Positions 6,052 to 6,692 of a stretch of DNA of 6,692 nucleotides are shown here, in pieces. The notes below the pieces were generated by a model. The model was not told the origin of the DNA. It saw nothing but the letters and a program-made list of their open reading frames with translations, and made no database searches. The DNA is taken from contig JAIRLW010000019.1 of NCBI GenBank assembly GCA_031259095.1, forward strand, positions 1 to 6,692, read 5' to 3'. The position numbers and the translations under genes are program-made. This DNA comes from Planctomycetaceae bacterium (GTDB taxonomy: Bacteria > Planctomycetota > Planctomycetia > Pirellulales > Thermoguttaceae). The first letter of the stretch is position 1. Each line of letters begins with the position of its first letter.

Positions 6052-6606
6052 ATGAATGCCTATCATTTATCATCCGCCGAGATATCAGGACTGAAACTCC
6101 TGCCTAAAACGTTTATCAAATATTATCGCTGGTTGCGTTCCCGGTCTGGAAATAAAGCGGTTTTTCTCTTCGGCGGCGCAACTCATCCGACTCATCATAG
6201 TATTCCCGCTTACGGTTGGATACGTAAAGGTCGGGAGTCTCCGTTGCAAGCGAACAGCGGTCGTCAACGAGTGAACATCAACGGATTGGTCGATATTGAC
6301 ACGGAAAAGACAATTACGGATTTTACGAATTCCGTGAACGCTCAATCGGTCTTACGATTGTTACAAAAGATATTGAAATTTTATCGTCAAAAAACGAGTC
6401 CTCTTTTTGTGGACAACGCCGCTTATGACAAGTCAAGGTTGGTGAAGGAATAGTTGAAGAAACATAAGAATATCCGTTTGCATTTTTTACCGGCGTATCG
6501 CCCAAGCTTAAATCAGATCGAACAATTGTGGGGCTTTTTCAAGAAAACAATTTTCAAAAGGGATATGGGGATAGCAATGTTTTGCCAAAACGTTGGTCGG
6601 CGATAG
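6052..6606 (+). pseudogene. IS630-family DDE transposase, internally deleted with in-frame TAG
   Basis: The frame codes 133 residues, a TAG at 6451-6453, then 50 more residues to TAG 6604-6606. IS630 signatures are clear: HPTHHSIPAYGWIRKG (45-60), RQRVNINGLVDID (71-83), LFVDNAAY with catalytic Asp121, and after the TAG LPAYRPSLNQIEQLWGFFK with catalytic Glu at codon 6520-6522. Three lesions are visible. First, the opening MNAYHLSSAEISGLK resembles the family's true N-terminus but jumps to catalytic-domain sequence by about residue 20, so roughly 140-150 residues (helix-turn-helix and linker) are absent in a family of about 340. Second, the first catalytic Asp (expected FxDATHP) is Gly42 in FGGATHP, one base away (GAC to GGC). 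Third, the TAG stands where family members usually have Trp or another aromatic residue. The family match also fades after FKKTIFK. Cis activity is therefore very unlikely. Confidence 0.82.
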
Positions 6607-6611
6607 CCGAC
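6596..6611. repeat. Perfect hairpin GTCGGC-gata-GCCGAC
   Basis: GTCGGC (6596-6601) and GCCGAC (6606-6611) form a 6-bp GC-rich stem with a 4-nt GATA loop. A smaller inverted repeat, GTTTT-gcc-AAAAC (6579-6591), and the palindrome CCCTAGGG (6616-6623) lie next to it. The stem overlaps the transposase stop. Its role is unknown; it may belong to the IS end or to the sequence the IS joined. Confidence 0.4.
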
Positions 6612-6636
6612 TTGCCCCTAGGGACGGTTGGAAATC

Positions 6637-6674
6637 AGAAAACAAAACGGATGGCAATTCCGATTTCCATCCGT
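6637..6674 (-). terminator. Intrinsic terminator for a leftward gene beyond the right edge
   Basis: ACGGATGG (6647-6654) pairs with CCATCCGT (6667-6674). After one mismatch AAT (6656-6658) pairs with ATT (6663-6665) around TCCG. Read on the minus strand, the stem is followed immediately by TTTTGTTTTCTG, a good U-tract. On the + strand it is followed by AAACACAAGG, which is not. This suggests a minus-strand gene ending just right of the window; no such gene end can be recognised in the remaining 18 bases. Confidence 0.5.
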
Positions 6675-6692
6675 AAACACAAGGTCAAAGTC

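Larger units (their letters stand above)
5978..6606 (+). mobile_element. Degenerate IS630-family insertion sequence
   Basis: The left boundary is inferred. UroD-like coding is lost right after TATA (5974-5977), and IS630/Tc1-type elements insert at TA. The segment then holds a consensus promoter, a ribosome site and a crippled transposase ORF. The terminal sequence begins CCGCAGTCACTTTAA (5978-5992). No matching right inverted repeat can be confirmed; the window ends in CAAAGTC, which would match only about five bases of the expected complement. The right boundary given is simply the end of recognisable transposase coding frame. Confidence 0.6.

Noticed and set aside
6675..6692. Right inverted repeat of the IS630 element at the window end
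   Set aside because: Only about five bases of CAAAGTC agree with the complement of the left end, and the window stops there, so a match cannot be established.

Overview
The window comes from an AT-rich bacterial genome. It uses Shine-Dalgarno initiation: a purine-rich GGAGGAGG site before metI, GGAGG before metQ, AAGG or AAAGG before cysK and the UroD-like gene. All convincing genes lie on the + strand. The gene set is a methionine-type ABC importer, a cysteine synthase, a glutamine-synthetase-fold ligase and a UroD-fold methyltransferase remnant. It fits a low-GC, possibly anaerobic or host-associated bacterium, but nothing in the sequence fixes a phylum.

Layout. Positions 1-617 hold no supported gene. 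They are very AT-rich and carry a candidate promoter (373-400), helically phased TATTGRC words, and a nested set of AAACATAG direct and inverted repeats at the expected transcription start. Positions 618-2873 are a tight metN-metI-metQ operon: the metN stop and metI start share a base, and metQ follows 16 nt after metI. MetN ends where the regulatory NIL domain would normally begin, and MetQ has lost several pocket residues expected of methionine binders. After an 84-nt gap with a strong hairpin comes cysK (2958-3905). Two weak hairpins (3913-3996) separate it from a glutamine-synthetase-like ligase (4070-5407, or from 4034). It lacks the ammonium-site DGSS motif, so it more likely makes a gamma-glutamyl amide of an amine than glutamine.

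The right end is damaged. A UroD/MtaA-type gene begins at 5537 but keeps only its first ~145 family-like residues. It runs directly into the left end of an IS630-family element that has its own strong promoter (6003-6031). The transposase ORF appears internally deleted in frame, has lost its first catalytic Asp (D to G), and carries an in-frame TAG before the catalytic Glu. The last ~90 bases contain hairpins, one of which looks like a terminator for a leftward gene outside the window.

Read together, 618-3905 is a sulfur-amino-acid uptake and synthesis module. The ligase and the broken methyltransferase gene next to it hint at amine or methyl-group metabolism, but that link is inferred from adjacency only. 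I found no CRISPR array, tRNA, rRNA or known riboswitch class.
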